A stretch of DNA of 22,748 nt from Fimenecus sp963624605 (GCA_963624605.1 CAVFQD010000030.1:1-22748), one strand, 5' to 3'. Counted from the first letter of the stretch, positions 1-7,140 are shown. Notes: generated from the letters alone by a model not told the origin. Made by a program: numbers and translations.

Positions 1-74
1 GCCCTTTGGGCGAGGTAAGAGTGAATAGTGAACAGTGAAGAGGTGCGGGTGCTTCGCACGGATTAGAATATTAT

Positions 75-100
75 CGTAGGGACAGGGCTCGCCCCTGTCC
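75..100 (+). repeat. 26-bp palindromic repeat, copy A
   Basis: This is an exact reverse-complement match over all 26 bases to 504-529. Inside it, GGACAGGG (80-87) pairs with CCCTGTCC (93-100) around a 5-base loop CTCGC. It is preceded by CGTAG. There is no T-run after it, so it is not a plain terminator; REP-like repeat is the best description. Confidence 0.85.
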
Positions 101-125
101 TAATTTGTTATATATCCCACCTCGC

Positions 126-150
126 ACAGCCGCAAGGGCTGTCCCTACGG
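126..150 (-). repeat. Short diverged member of the palindromic repeat family
   Basis: ACAGCC (126-131) and GGCTGT (137-142) form a 6-bp stem around GCAAG. They are followed by CCCTACGG, the same flank seen at the end of the copy at 504-529. It therefore looks like a shortened, diverged copy in the 504-529 orientation. Confidence 0.5.
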
Positions 151-170
151 GTTGTGCGTTTCAATATCAG

Positions 171-192
171 TAGGGCGGGGCTTGCTCCCGCC
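171..192 (+). repeat. Diverged member of the palindromic repeat family
   Basis: GGCGGG (174-179) pairs with CCCGCC (187-192) around a GCTTGCT-type loop, and the element is preceded by GTAG as in copy A. The arms differ from copy A but the architecture (GTAGG, arm, GCTTGC/GCTCGC centre, arm) is the same. Confidence 0.55.
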
Positions 193-195
193 GAA

Positions 196-412
196 AATAA
201 ATATCAAATTAAAATGTTTGCAGAACCAAGCCTTCCTCTGACGGGCAACATATGCGACCGCCGCCTGTGGCGGATAAAGGGAGCATCTGTCGGCGCAGCG
301 GTCGATTTTGTGCGGTGCTCCAAGTCGCATTAGCAAAATCAGGCACCGCAAGAGGGCAATAGGTGGCACGCCGTAGGCGTGGCGGAAGGAGAGAGGCAAT
401 AAACATCAAATT
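196..412. repeat. Dyad-rich block bounded by 15-bp near-identical direct repeats
   Basis: AATAAATATCAAATT (196-210) and AATAAACATCAAATT (398-412) match at 14 of 15 bases and flank a GC-rich block. The block contains ATGCGAC (252-258) paired with GTCGCAT (324-330), CCGCC-tgt-GGCGG (261-273), GGAGCA (280-285) with TGCTCC (316-321), and CACGCC-gta-GGCGTG (367-381). The nesting suggests a branched fold, or a repeat with another repeat inserted in it. No transposase is present. A MITE-like origin is possible but not shown. Confidence 0.5.
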
Positions 413-419
413 TTCGTTA

Positions 420-470
420 TCTCTCCCTCAGTCAAACGCAGGGCGTTTGACTGCTCCCTCGGAGATGGAG
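420..470. repeat. Inverted repeat with CTCCCTC flanks
   Basis: GTCAAACGC (431-439) and GCGTTTGAC (443-451) are perfect 9-base arms around AGG. The flanks CTCCCTCA and CTCCCTCGGAG sit on either side. The pattern CTCCCTCAGT-hairpin-CTCCCTC resembles short repeats often seen between genes in gut Ruminococcaceae; this is from memory, not a search. Confidence 0.6.
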
Positions 471-503
471 CGGAACCTCTAATGTAGTTTTCTGCGCTCT
501 TGC

Positions 504-529
504 GGACAGGGGCGAGCCCTGTCCCTACG
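504..529 (-). repeat. 26-bp palindromic repeat, copy B
   Basis: Exact reverse complement of 75-100. GGACAGGG (504-511) and CCCTGTCC (517-524) form an 8-bp stem around GCGAG. An AATAAACATCAA motif lies in inverted orientation just beyond it (535-546). Confidence 0.85.
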
Positions 530-550
530 ACAAGTTGATGTTTATTAGCG

Positions 551-573
551 GCAGGAGCAAGTACCTGCTCTAC
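551..573 (-). repeat. Diverged member of the palindromic repeat family
   Basis: GCAGG (551-555) pairs with CCTGC (564-568), ending in CTCTAC. It aligns with copy B in spacing and in its terminal CTAC, but with several substitutions in the arms. Confidence 0.45.
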
Positions 574-596
574 ATTGTTTGATATATTTTTGATGT

Positions 597-643
597 AAAA
601 AAGCAAACCCCACAGATAATGCCGACGCATATCTGTGGGGTTT
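597..643 (-). terminator. Rho-independent terminator of glnA
   Basis: Reading the minus strand, AAACCCCACAGAT and ATCTGTGGGGTTT form 13-base arms (631-643 and 605-617) around a 13-base loop. A run of six U follows (597-602). It lies about 97 bases after the glnA stop codon. It is strongly similar to the element at 9401-9439, including sequence outside the stem. Confidence 0.85.
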
Positions 644-739
644 AAAGCATTGTTGTGCAAAAAGATGTTGTTTTTAAGCAAAACTACCTTATTAACACTC
701 AGCCTTGGTTGTGCCGATTAACGAAAGTGAATCGTTTTA

Positions 740-2062
740 TCAATACTTTGAAAGGTAGCGCTTGACTTCCCAGTCGGTAACGCTTGTCTGGTACTGCTTC
801 CATTCACGGAGCTTGCCTTCAAGATATTTTTCATAGACATGCTCGCCGAGAGCTTCTTTTATAAACGGGTCGCTTGCAAATTCGTACATAGCGTCCTCAA
901 GCGTTGCGGGAAGATTGTCTATGCCGTCGTCTTTAAGCTCCTGATCGGTCATCTCATAGATGTTCTTTGCGGTACTCTTGGGAGGCATAAGACCTCTCTT
1001 TATGCCGTCAAGACCTGCCGCAAGGCAAAGTGCCATTTCAAGATAGGGGTTGCAGGCAGGGTCGGGGGAGCGAAGCTCAACTCGAGTGCCCATACCTCTT
1101 GCGGTGGGAATTCTGATAAGCGTGGAACGGTTCGAAGCCGACCATGCGATATATACGGGAGCCTCGTAGCCGGGAACAAGCCTCTTATATGAGTTTACAA
1201 GCGGATTTGCAACAGCCGTAATTCCCTTGATATGTGCAAGCACACCTGCGATAAAGTGCAGAGCCGTGTCGGAAAGACCGTATTCCTTGTCGGGGTCGTA
1301 AAAGGCGTTTTTACCGTCCTTCATAAGCGACATATTTGTATGCATTCCCGAGCCGCATATGCCGTAAACGGGCTTTGGCATAAAGGTTGCGTGAAGTCCG
1401 TGACGCCTTGCGTAGGTTTTGACAACATGCTTGAAGGTTATTACATTGTCGGCTGTTTTGAGAACCTCGTCAAACTTGAAGTCGATTTCATGCTGACCTT
1501 CGGCACATTCGTGGTGTGAAGCCTCAATTTCAAAGCCCATCTCCTCAAGGCACATACAAATATCTCTTCTGCACTGCTCGCCCTGATCTGCCGGACCCAT
1601 ATCGAAGTAGCCTGCGACATCGCCTGTCTTTGTGGTGGGGTTTCCCTCATCGTCAAGCTGGAAAAGGAAAAATTCGCACTCCGGACCTACATTGAAAGTA
1701 TAGCCCATATCGGCAGCTTCCTTCATAACCTTTTTCAGCACATTCCTCGGGTCGCCGAGAAACGGCGTTGTGCCGTCGGTGCAGTAAACATCGCAGATGA
1801 GTCTTGCGGTTCTGTCCTTCCACGGCAGAATTACGAACGAGTCGTAATCGGGGCGCAGATACATATCCGATTCGTTAATTCTAACAAAGCCTTCTATTGA
1901 AGAGCCGTCGAACATACATTTATTGTCGAGAGCCTTTTCAAGCTGACTCCTTGTGATGGCGACATTTTTTATCTGTCCGAAAATGTCTATAAACTGAAGT
2001 CTGATAAATTTAACATCCTTCTCTTCCGCGATTCTGAGAATGTCTTCCTTAGTATATCCCAT
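740..2062 (-). CDS. glnA: Glutamine synthetase, type I (GSI-alpha)
   Basis: Makes glutamine from glutamate, ammonia and ATP in the cytoplasm; the main ammonia-assimilating step. The 440 residues cover the family's full length. The beta-grasp domain has DGSSIEGFVRINESD (52-66). Metal and substrate residues are visible in GPECE (126-130), SHHE and GQHE (182-192), GSGMH (237-241), NRSTLIRIP (311-319) and RVELRSPD (327-334). The C-terminal part is of the Bacillus/Clostridium type and lacks the NLY adenylylation site of enteric enzymes. Arg61 matches the Arg that mediates feedback inhibition in Bacillus GlnA. The start has a clear AAAGGAG site. It is monocistronic, with its own sigma-A promoter overlapped by a palindrome and its own terminator. 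No glnR homologue is next to it. Confidence 0.97.
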   Translation of the reverse strand: MGYTKEDILRIAEEKDVKFIRLQFIDIFGQIKNVAITRSQLEKALDNKCMFDGSSIEGFVRINESDMYLRPDYDSFVILPWKDRTARLICDVYCTDGTTPFLGDPRNVLKKVMKEAADMGYTFNVGPECEFFLFQLDDEGNPTTKTGDVAGYFDMGPADQGEQCRRDICMCLEEMGFEIEASHHECAEGQHEIDFKFDEVLKTADNVITFKHVVKTYARRHGLHATFMPKPVYGICGSGMHTNMSLMKDGKNAFYDPDKEYGLSDTALHFIAGVLAHIKGITAVANPLVNSYKRLVPGYEAPVYIAWSASNRSTLIRIPTARGMGTRVELRSPDPACNPYLEMALCLAAGLDGIKRGLMPPKSTAKNIYEMTDQELKDDGIDNLPATLEDAMYEFASDPFIKEALGEHVYEKYLEGKLREWKQYQTSVTDWEVKRYLSKY

Positions 2063-2113
2063 TATGTTGCTCCTTTAACATTTAACAAGGGCGAAATCCA
2101 CTGATTATACGCC

Positions 2114-2125
2114 ATTGTATACAAT
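2114..2125. promoter_or_regulatory. Palindrome ATTGTATACAAT over the glnA start region
   Basis: A perfect 12-bp palindrome that shares two bases with the glnA -10 box and covers the expected transcription start. A protein bound here would block initiation, so it is a candidate operator. TTGTATACAA-like palindromes suit GntR-type regulators; that link is inference only. It does not match the GlnR/TnrA consensus TGTNA-N7-TNACA. Confidence 0.5.
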
Positions 2126-2151
2126 TATAACAGAGAAATATTTTTTGTCAA
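2124..2151 (-). promoter_or_regulatory. Sigma-A promoter of glnA
   Basis: On the minus strand, TTGACA (2146-2151) and TATAAT (2124-2129) are both perfect consensus, separated by 16 bases. Transcription would begin near 2117, giving a leader of about 55 bases. Confidence 0.85.
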
Positions 2152-2202
2152 CGAAATTAACGGTGCAGCGGATTGTCGGGCATATACTTTGCTGTATTCG
2201 TC

Positions 2203-2230
2203 AAAATACACGCCAAAGCGTCTGTATTTT
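2203..2230. promoter_or_regulatory. Inverted repeat AAAATACA-N12-TGTATTTT upstream of the LCP promoter
   Basis: Perfect 8-base arms (2203-2210 and 2223-2230) end two bases before the -35 box at 2233. A third TGTATT half-site lies at 2193-2198. Position and spacing fit an activator or repressor site, but the sequence is AT-rich and could be chance. Confidence 0.35.
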
Positions 2231-2232
2231 CA

Positions 2233-2261
2233 TTGACACTCGGCACAAATTATAGTATAAT
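2233..2261 (+). promoter_or_regulatory. Sigma-A promoter of the LCP-rfb operon
   Basis: TTGACA (2233-2238) and TATAAT (2256-2261) are perfect consensus with a 17-base spacer. Transcription would begin near 2268, about 60 bases before the LCP start codon. With no terminator seen before 9391, this is the likely main promoter of the whole polysaccharide operon. Confidence 0.85.
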
Positions 2262-2327
2262 CCAAAAGTAATATAATAGATTTTTTGTGTGCGTGTTTTG
2301 CACATTTTGGTGTGAGGTTTATTAAGG

Positions 2328-3671
2328 ATGTCAGATAACAAGAGAGAGTTTGAGGATATAGAGTTCGTTGCCGAGGCGGCAGATAAAAAGAAAAGCCCGA
2401 AAAAGGCAAAAAAAGGTAAACGCAAAAAGCCTAAAAAGGAGTCAAAATTCAAGAAAAAATGGATGGCTCTCAAAAAATGGCAGAGGATTGTCATTATCGT
2501 CGTATGCGTAATCGTTTTGCTTGCGGCTATTGGATTTGCTACGGTTTACGGAATTTATAACGGCTTTACCACGAATATTGACAAGGAGGATCTCGGTATT
2601 TCCGACGAAATCGAAAATAAATACGGAAAGACCGATGTGTTCAATGTTGCCGTGTTCGGCGTTGATACAAGAGACGAGGATTCTTTTAAGGGCTTGAGCG
2701 ACACGATTATGATTGTCAGCATCGACGCTGCAAACAAGTCTGTTAAAATCGTTTCGATTCTCAGAGACAGTTATGTTGCGATAGACGGTCATAAAAACCA
2801 GAAAATAACCCACGCTTATTCGTTCGGCGGCGCTCCGCTTGCGATTAAGACGATAAACGAAAATTTCAATATGAATATTTCCGATTACGCTACGATAAAT
2901 ATGCACAAGCTTGCGGACGCCATAAATGTCCTCGGCGGCATTGACATTGAAATCACCGAGTCGGAAATGAATCAGATAAACCAAGAGGCTCTGTACGGCG
3001 ATCCGGACGCACAGAGAGGTGCGGCGCTTGTCGAAAATTACGGGCAGGTTCATCTTGACGGCGATCAGGCGGTTATTTTTTGCAGACTTCGTAAGCAGGA
3101 CTCCGATAACGCCCGTTCAAACAGGCAGAAAATGGTTATAAATGCGCTTCTCACTCAGGCGAGAAAGGTAAGTCCGACTAAATACACAGAGGTTGTAAAA
3201 ACGATGATGTCGCTTTGCGAGACCTCAGTTTCATTCAGCGAGGTTATGAGCCTTGTTCCGCTTATAAATGAGGATGTTTCGATTGAAGCGATAAATATTC
3301 CCGGCGATCCCGAACAGGCAATCGGCGGAATATACGACGGCGCATGGGTATGGAGATATGATCTTGACGCTGCTGCGGAAAGAATTCATATGTTCCTTTA
3401 CGGCGAGCCGATACCCGAATCGGAGAGGACAACCTCAAAGAAATCCACAAAGACAGATTCCGCAACAAAGGCGGCAAGCACGACCACAACCAAGAAAGCC
3501 GTTACAACCGCAAAAGCTGTCGAGACAACAACTGCCGCAGCGGAAACTACACAGGCGCCCGTTACAACAACCGCTCCGGTTGTTACAACCACGGAGCCCG
3601 TGCCCGAAACAACAACAAAGCCGTCTGCGCCGGAGACCACAAGTTCCGAAGCGCTTGGCGACGCAGCATAA
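2328..3671 (+). CDS. LytR-CpsA-Psr (LCP) family cell-wall polysaccharide ligase
   Basis: LCP proteins transfer undecaprenyl-linked glycopolymers onto peptidoglycan outside the membrane. This 447-residue protein has a very basic cytoplasmic head (residues 20-50, Lys-rich), one membrane segment (about 53-75) and an LCP domain (about 102-278). The domain holds FGVDTRDED (110-118), SDTIMIVS (124-131), ILRDSYV (144-150) and the Arg/Asp-rich FCRLRKQDSDNARSNRQ (251-267), which contacts lipid pyrophosphate in the family. Residues 368-447 form a low-complexity tail, 27 of 80 residues Thr, probably extracellular. The start has GAGG at 2314-2317, 10 bases away; AAGG directly before the ATG is too close. 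It is the first gene of the rhamnose operon, so a rhamnose polysaccharide is its likely substrate (inference). Confidence 0.92.
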   Translation: MSDNKREFEDIEFVAEAADKKKSPKKAKKGKRKKPKKESKFKKKWMALKKWQRIVIIVVCVIVLLAAIGFATVYGIYNGFTTNIDKEDLGISDEIENKYGKTDVFNVAVFGVDTRDEDSFKGLSDTIMIVSIDAANKSVKIVSILRDSYVAIDGHKNQKITHAYSFGGAPLAIKTINENFNMNISDYATINMHKLADAINVLGGIDIEITESEMNQINQEALYGDPDAQRGAALVENYGQVHLDGDQAVIFCRLRKQDSDNARSNRQKMVINALLTQARKVSPTKYTEVVKTMMSLCETSVSFSEVMSLVPLINEDVSIEAINIPGDPEQAIGGIYDGAWVWRYDLDAAAERIHMFLYGEPIPESERTTSKKSTKTDSATKAASTTTTKKAVTTAKAVETTTAAAETTQAPVTTTAPVVTTTEPVPETTTKPSAPETTSSEALGDAA

Positions 3672-3707
3672 ATCATAAAATATTAAACAATTTTTGGAGG
3701 AAAGAAT

Positions 3708-4583
3708 ATGAAAGGTATTATTCTTGCCGGCGGTGCGGGCACAAGGCTTTATCCGTCAACCCTTGCAGTGTCAAAGCAGATCTTAACTGTTTACGATAAG
3801 CCTATGATTTATTATCCGATGTCTACTCTTATGCTTGCGAAGATTAAGGATGTCCTCATCATTTCGACTCCGCGCGACCTTCCCTGCTATGAGGAGCTTT
3901 TCGGAGACGGCTCACAGCTCGGTATGCACATTGAATATGCCGTTCAGGATAAGCCGAGAGGACTTGCCGACGCGTTCATAATCGGCGAGAAATTCATAGG
4001 CGACGACAGCGTATGCCTTGTCCTCGGCGACAATATATTCTACGGCTACGGCTTCTCGGAGAGACTTGCAAAAGCAAGCGCAAGAAAGTCGGGCGCTACG
4101 ATTTTCGGCTATCATGTAAGCAATCCCAAGGCTTTCGGCGTTGTTGAATACGACAAGGACTGGAACGTTCTTTCAATTGAGGAAAAGCCCGAGCATCCTA
4201 AGTCAAACTACGCTGTTCCGGGACTTTATTTTTACGATAACGATGTAATCGAAATCGCAAAGAATGTCAAACCCTCGGCAAGAGGCGAAATTGAAATCAC
4301 TTCAATCAACAACGAGTACCTCAGAAGAGGAACTCTCAAGGTTGAGCTTTTCGGCAGAGGTATGGCTTGGCTCGATACGGGCACACACAGAGCAATGCTT
4401 GACGCCGCAAACTTTATCGAAGCGGTTCAGACAAGACAGGGACTTTATGTCGCTTGCCTTGAGGAAATCGCATATAACAACGGCTTTATAAATAAAGAAC
4501 AGCTTCTCTCGCAGGCGGATAAGCTTAAAACTACCGAATACGGTCAGTATCTTTACAAGCTTGCAGGAAAAGAAACAGACTGA
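3708..4583 (+). CDS. rfbA: Glucose-1-phosphate thymidylyltransferase
   Basis: First step of dTDP-L-rhamnose synthesis: dTTP plus glucose-1-phosphate gives dTDP-glucose and pyrophosphate. The 291-residue length is normal. The nucleotidyltransferase signature GGAGTRLYP (8-16) is followed by SKQILTVYDKPMIYYP (22-37), and GDNIFYG (107-113) contains the Mg-binding Asp108. The sugar-binding region EEKPEHPKSNYAVPGLYFYD follows near 158-177. A strong GGAGGA site precedes the ATG. It starts 36 bases after the LCP gene with no terminator between them, and 30 bases separate it from rfbD. Confidence 0.97.
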   Translation: MKGIILAGGAGTRLYPSTLAVSKQILTVYDKPMIYYPMSTLMLAKIKDVLIISTPRDLPCYEELFGDGSQLGMHIEYAVQDKPRGLADAFIIGEKFIGDDSVCLVLGDNIFYGYGFSERLAKASARKSGATIFGYHVSNPKAFGVVEYDKDWNVLSIEEKPEHPKSNYAVPGLYFYDNDVIEIAKNVKPSARGEIEITSINNEYLRRGTLKVELFGRGMAWLDTGTHRAMLDAANFIEAVQTRQGLYVACLEEIAYNNGFINKEQLLSQADKLKTTEYGQYLYKLAGKETD

Positions 4584-4613
4584 TTAAGGTCTTTTTCGGG
4601 AGGAATATTAAAT

Positions 4614-5522
4614 ATGAAAATACTGATTACGGGTTCGCACGGTCAGCTGGGCAATGAGTTGTCTCATATGCTTGAAACGGGCGAAGCGGGCATCGGCAAA
4701 ATAAGCGACGCATACAAGGGCTGCGAGGTTGTCGCAGTCGATGTTGAGGACCTTGATATTACCGACGCGGCGGCTGTTGACGCCTTTGTTAAGAACGAAA
4801 AGCCCGATGTTATCATCAACTGCGCGGCAATGACTAATGTTGACGGCTGCGAGACAAATTTTGAAGCGGCTATGAAGGTCAATGCAATAGGTCCGAGAAA
4901 CCTTGCCGTCGCAAGCGACAGATACGGCGCAAAATTCGTCCATGTTTCAACCGACTATGTTTTCAGGGGAGACGGCAACACTCCGAGATGCGAGTGGGAC
5001 GAGACCGGTCCCAACACCGTTTACGGCAAGAGCAAGCTCCTCGGAGAAAAGTATGTCAGCGAACAGTGCTCAAGATATTTTATTCTCAGAACGGCGTGGC
5101 TCTACGGTCTTATCGGCAAGAACTTTGTCAAGACTATGAGACGCCTCGGAAATATGAACGATGTTACAACGGTTGTCGATGACCAGAGGGGAAATCCTAC
5201 AAACGCGAACGACCTTGCATATCATATTCTCAAGCTCGCTCTCACCGAGGAGTACGGAATTTATCATTGCACTGGCGAGGGCGAATGCAGCTGGGCTGAT
5301 TTCGCAGCGAGAATTATGGAGCTTTCCGGCTGTAGGGGAACGGTTGCAAAGTGCACCTCCGAGGAATACTCGGCAAAATATCCCTCGGCTGCTCCGAGAC
5401 CCGCTTATTCATCATTGAGAAATCTTATGCTTGAATGTACCGTTGGTAACGAAATGCGCGACTGGGATACGGCACTTAGGGAATATATTATAAAATTAGA
5501 CGAAACGGAGAAAAATTCATGA
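4614..5522 (+). CDS. rfbD: dTDP-4-dehydrorhamnose reductase
   Basis: Last step of the pathway: NAD(P)H-dependent reduction of dTDP-4-keto-L-rhamnose to dTDP-L-rhamnose. An extended short-chain dehydrogenase of 302 residues. TGSHGQLG (6-13) is the nucleotide-binding loop, STDYVF (112-117) carries the catalytic Ser/Thr, and Y137-G-K-S-K141 is the catalytic YxxxK pair. A GGGAGGA site lies before the ATG. Its TGA overlaps the ATG of rfbB as ATGA, so the two are translationally coupled. It precedes rfbB although it acts after it; order A-D-B-C. Confidence 0.96.
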   Translation: MKILITGSHGQLGNELSHMLETGEAGIGKISDAYKGCEVVAVDVEDLDITDAAAVDAFVKNEKPDVIINCAAMTNVDGCETNFEAAMKVNAIGPRNLAVASDRYGAKFVHVSTDYVFRGDGNTPRCEWDETGPNTVYGKSKLLGEKYVSEQCSRYFILRTAWLYGLIGKNFVKTMRRLGNMNDVTTVVDDQRGNPTNANDLAYHILKLALTEEYGIYHCTGEGECSWADFAARIMELSGCRGTVAKCTSEEYSAKYPSAAPRPAYSSLRNLMLECTVGNEMRDWDTALREYIIKLDETEKNS

Positions 5523-6577
5523 AAACTTATCTTGTAACCGGCGGTGCCGGATTTATCGGCTCAAACTTTGTAATCTATATGCTCAACAAGTACGATGATG
5601 TTAAAATCATCAATGTTGACAAGCTTACATACGCAGGCAACCTTGAGAACCTCAAGAGCGTTGAGAACAATCCCAACTACTCGTTCGTTCAGGCTGATAT
5701 CTGCGACAGAGAAGCTATTTCAAAGATTTTCAAAGAAAACGACATTGACTATGTTGTAAACTTTGCGGCTGAAAGCCATGTTGACAGGAGCATCACAAAC
5801 CCCGAAATCTTTGTTGAGACAAACGTTCTCGGTACGGTTAATATGCTTCAGTGCGCTAAGGTTGCATGGCAGACAGGCGACGACGAGTACAAGGACGGCG
5901 TTAAGTATCTTCAGGTTTCGACCGATGAGGTTTACGGCACACTCGGTGCAGAGGGTTACTTTATGGAGACAACTCCGCTTGATCCCCACAGCCCCTATTC
6001 TTCAAGCAAGGCTTCGGCGGATTTGTTCGTAAAGGCTTTCCATGACACATACAAGTTCCCGATCAACATTACCCGTTGCTCGAACAACTACGGACCTTAT
6101 CAGTTCCCCGAGAAGCTTATACCGCTTATTATGAACAACACGCTTGCTCATAAGGACCTTCCTGTTTACGGCGACGGTATGCAGGTTCGTGACTGGCTCT
6201 ATGTTGAGGACCACTGCAAGGCTATCGATATGGTAATCAGAAACGGCGTTGACGGCGAGGTTTACAATGTCGGCGGACATAACGAGAGACCCAACATCTT
6301 TATTGTTAAGACGATTATCGAATATATCAAGGAAAATGTTGATTCCGAGGTAGGCGAGCATATGATTAAATATGTTACCGACCGTAAGGGACACGATCGC
6401 CGTTACGGCATCGACCCGACCAAGATTAAGAACGCTCTCGGCTGGTATCCCGAAACAACATTTGAGGTAGGCATTAAAAAGACCCTTAAATGGTACCTTG
6501 ACAATATGGATTGGGTTAAGAATGTAACAAGCGGCGCTTACCAGGATTATTATAAAAAGATGTACGGTGATAAATAA
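5519..6577 (+). CDS. rfbB: dTDP-glucose 4,6-dehydratase
   Basis: Second pathway step: NAD-dependent conversion of dTDP-glucose to dTDP-4-keto-6-deoxyglucose. The 352 residues are family-typical. GGAGFIG (8-14) and DKLTYAGN (34-41) bind NAD, STDEVYG (134-140) holds the Asp136-Glu137 dehydratase pair, and Y160-SSS-K164 is the catalytic motif. RCSNNYGPYQFPEKLIPL near 187-205 is the substrate loop of RmlB. It shares ATGA with rfbD upstream, and its TAA shares one base with the rfbC start (TAATG). Confidence 0.97.
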   Translation: MKTYLVTGGAGFIGSNFVIYMLNKYDDVKIINVDKLTYAGNLENLKSVENNPNYSFVQADICDREAISKIFKENDIDYVVNFAAESHVDRSITNPEIFVETNVLGTVNMLQCAKVAWQTGDDEYKDGVKYLQVSTDEVYGTLGAEGYFMETTPLDPHSPYSSSKASADLFVKAFHDTYKFPINITRCSNNYGPYQFPEKLIPLIMNNTLAHKDLPVYGDGMQVRDWLYVEDHCKAIDMVIRNGVDGEVYNVGGHNERPNIFIVKTIIEYIKENVDSEVGEHMIKYVTDRKGHDRRYGIDPTKIKNALGWYPETTFEVGIKKTLKWYLDNMDWVKNVTSGAYQDYYKKMYGDK

Positions 6578-7140
6578 TGGGAAAATTTAATTTTATCAAA
6601 ACTCCGATAAAGGATGTTTATGTTATCGAGCCCACGGTTTTCGGCGATAACAGAGGCTATTTTATGGAAACCTATCAGTATGAGGCTTTTAAGGAAGAGG
6701 GGCTTGATATGGTTTTCGTTCAGGATAATCAGTCAAAGTCCAAAAAGGGCGTGCTGAGAGGACTTCATTTCCAGACTCAGAACTCGCAGGGTAAGCTTGT
6801 CAGAGTTGTAAACGGCGAGGTCTTTGATGTTGCGGTGGATTTGAGACGCGACAGCGAGACCTACGGCAAATGGTTCGGCGTAACCCTTTCGGCTGAGAAC
6901 AAAAAGCAGTTCTACATTCCCGAGGGCTTCGCTCACGGCTTCCTTGTCCTTTCGGATGAGGCGGAATTCGTTTACAAATGCACAAGATATTACGACCCCT
7001 CTCACGAGGCGGGTCTTATGTGGAATGATCCCGATATCGGCATTGAATGGCCCATCACGGATGATATGGAAATTCTCCTTTCCGAAAAGGATAAGGTTCA
7101 TCAGTCGTTCAAAGAATTTTCCGAAAAGAATGTGTTTTAA
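6577..7140 (+). CDS. rfbC: dTDP-4-dehydrorhamnose 3,5-epimerase
   Basis: Third pathway step: epimerises C3 and C5 of dTDP-4-keto-6-deoxyglucose. A 187-residue cupin. RGLHFQ (61-66) holds the catalytic base His64, and NKKQFYIPEGFAHGF (108-122) and EFVYKC (130-135) complete the family pattern around Tyr133. The start overlaps the rfbB stop by one base, so translation depends on coupling. With rfbA, rfbD and rfbB it completes the dTDP-L-rhamnose route. Confidence 0.97.
   Translation: MGKFNFIKTPIKDVYVIEPTVFGDNRGYFMETYQYEAFKEEGLDMVFVQDNQSKSKKGVLRGLHFQTQNSQGKLVRVVNGEVFDVAVDLRRDSETYGKWFGVTLSAENKKQFYIPEGFAHGFLVLSDEAEFVYKCTRYYDPSHEAGLMWNDPDIGIEWPITDDMEILLSEKDKVHQSFKEFSEKNVF

Larger units (their letters stand above)
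1..739. other. Gene-free intergenic region built of short dyad repeats
   Basis: No reading frame here has a ribosome binding site or a recognisable protein family. The open frames that exist run through GC-rich hairpins. The stretch begins with a GTGAATAGTGAACAGTGAA-type near-tandem run (about 21-39) and a GTGCG/CGCAC hairpin (43-59). It continues through at least six short inverted-repeat modules, listed separately, and ends with the glnA terminator. Similar hairpin mosaics are common between genes of gut Clostridia; that is general familiarity and was not searched. Positions 644-739 are AT-rich and hold nothing I can name. Confidence 0.75.

Noticed and set aside
145..681. Open frames of 66-91 codons on the minus strand in the left intergenic region
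   Set aside because: They run through hairpin repeats and the glnA terminator, lack ribosome binding sites, and encode Arg/Pro/Cys-rich sequence with no family resemblance.
1..739. CRISPR array or tRNA gene in the repeat-rich left end
   Set aside because: Repeats are irregularly spaced, vary in orientation and are themselves palindromes; no cloverleaf with T-arm GTTCRANYC was seen.
839..1656. Antisense open frames inside glnA
   Set aside because: They are by-products of glnA codon use; no start signals and no recognisable domains.
2063..2095. Possible SD-sequestering hairpin in the glnA leader (CCTT...AAAGG)
   Set aside because: The stem needs a two-base bulge and is almost all A-U; too weak to claim.
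2101..2151. GlnR/TnrA box in the glnA promoter
   Set aside because: No TGTNA-N7-TNACA match was found on either strand around the promoter.
3358..3678. Out-of-frame Gln/Arg/Pro-rich and Val/Ala-rich frames over the LCP tail
   Set aside because: They arise from reading the repetitive Thr codons (ACA/ACC/ACT) in other frames.
3661..3707. Separate promoter for rfbA
   Set aside because: Only a TAAAAT with a poor TTGGCG at 15-bp spacing is present; read-through from the LCP promoter is simpler.
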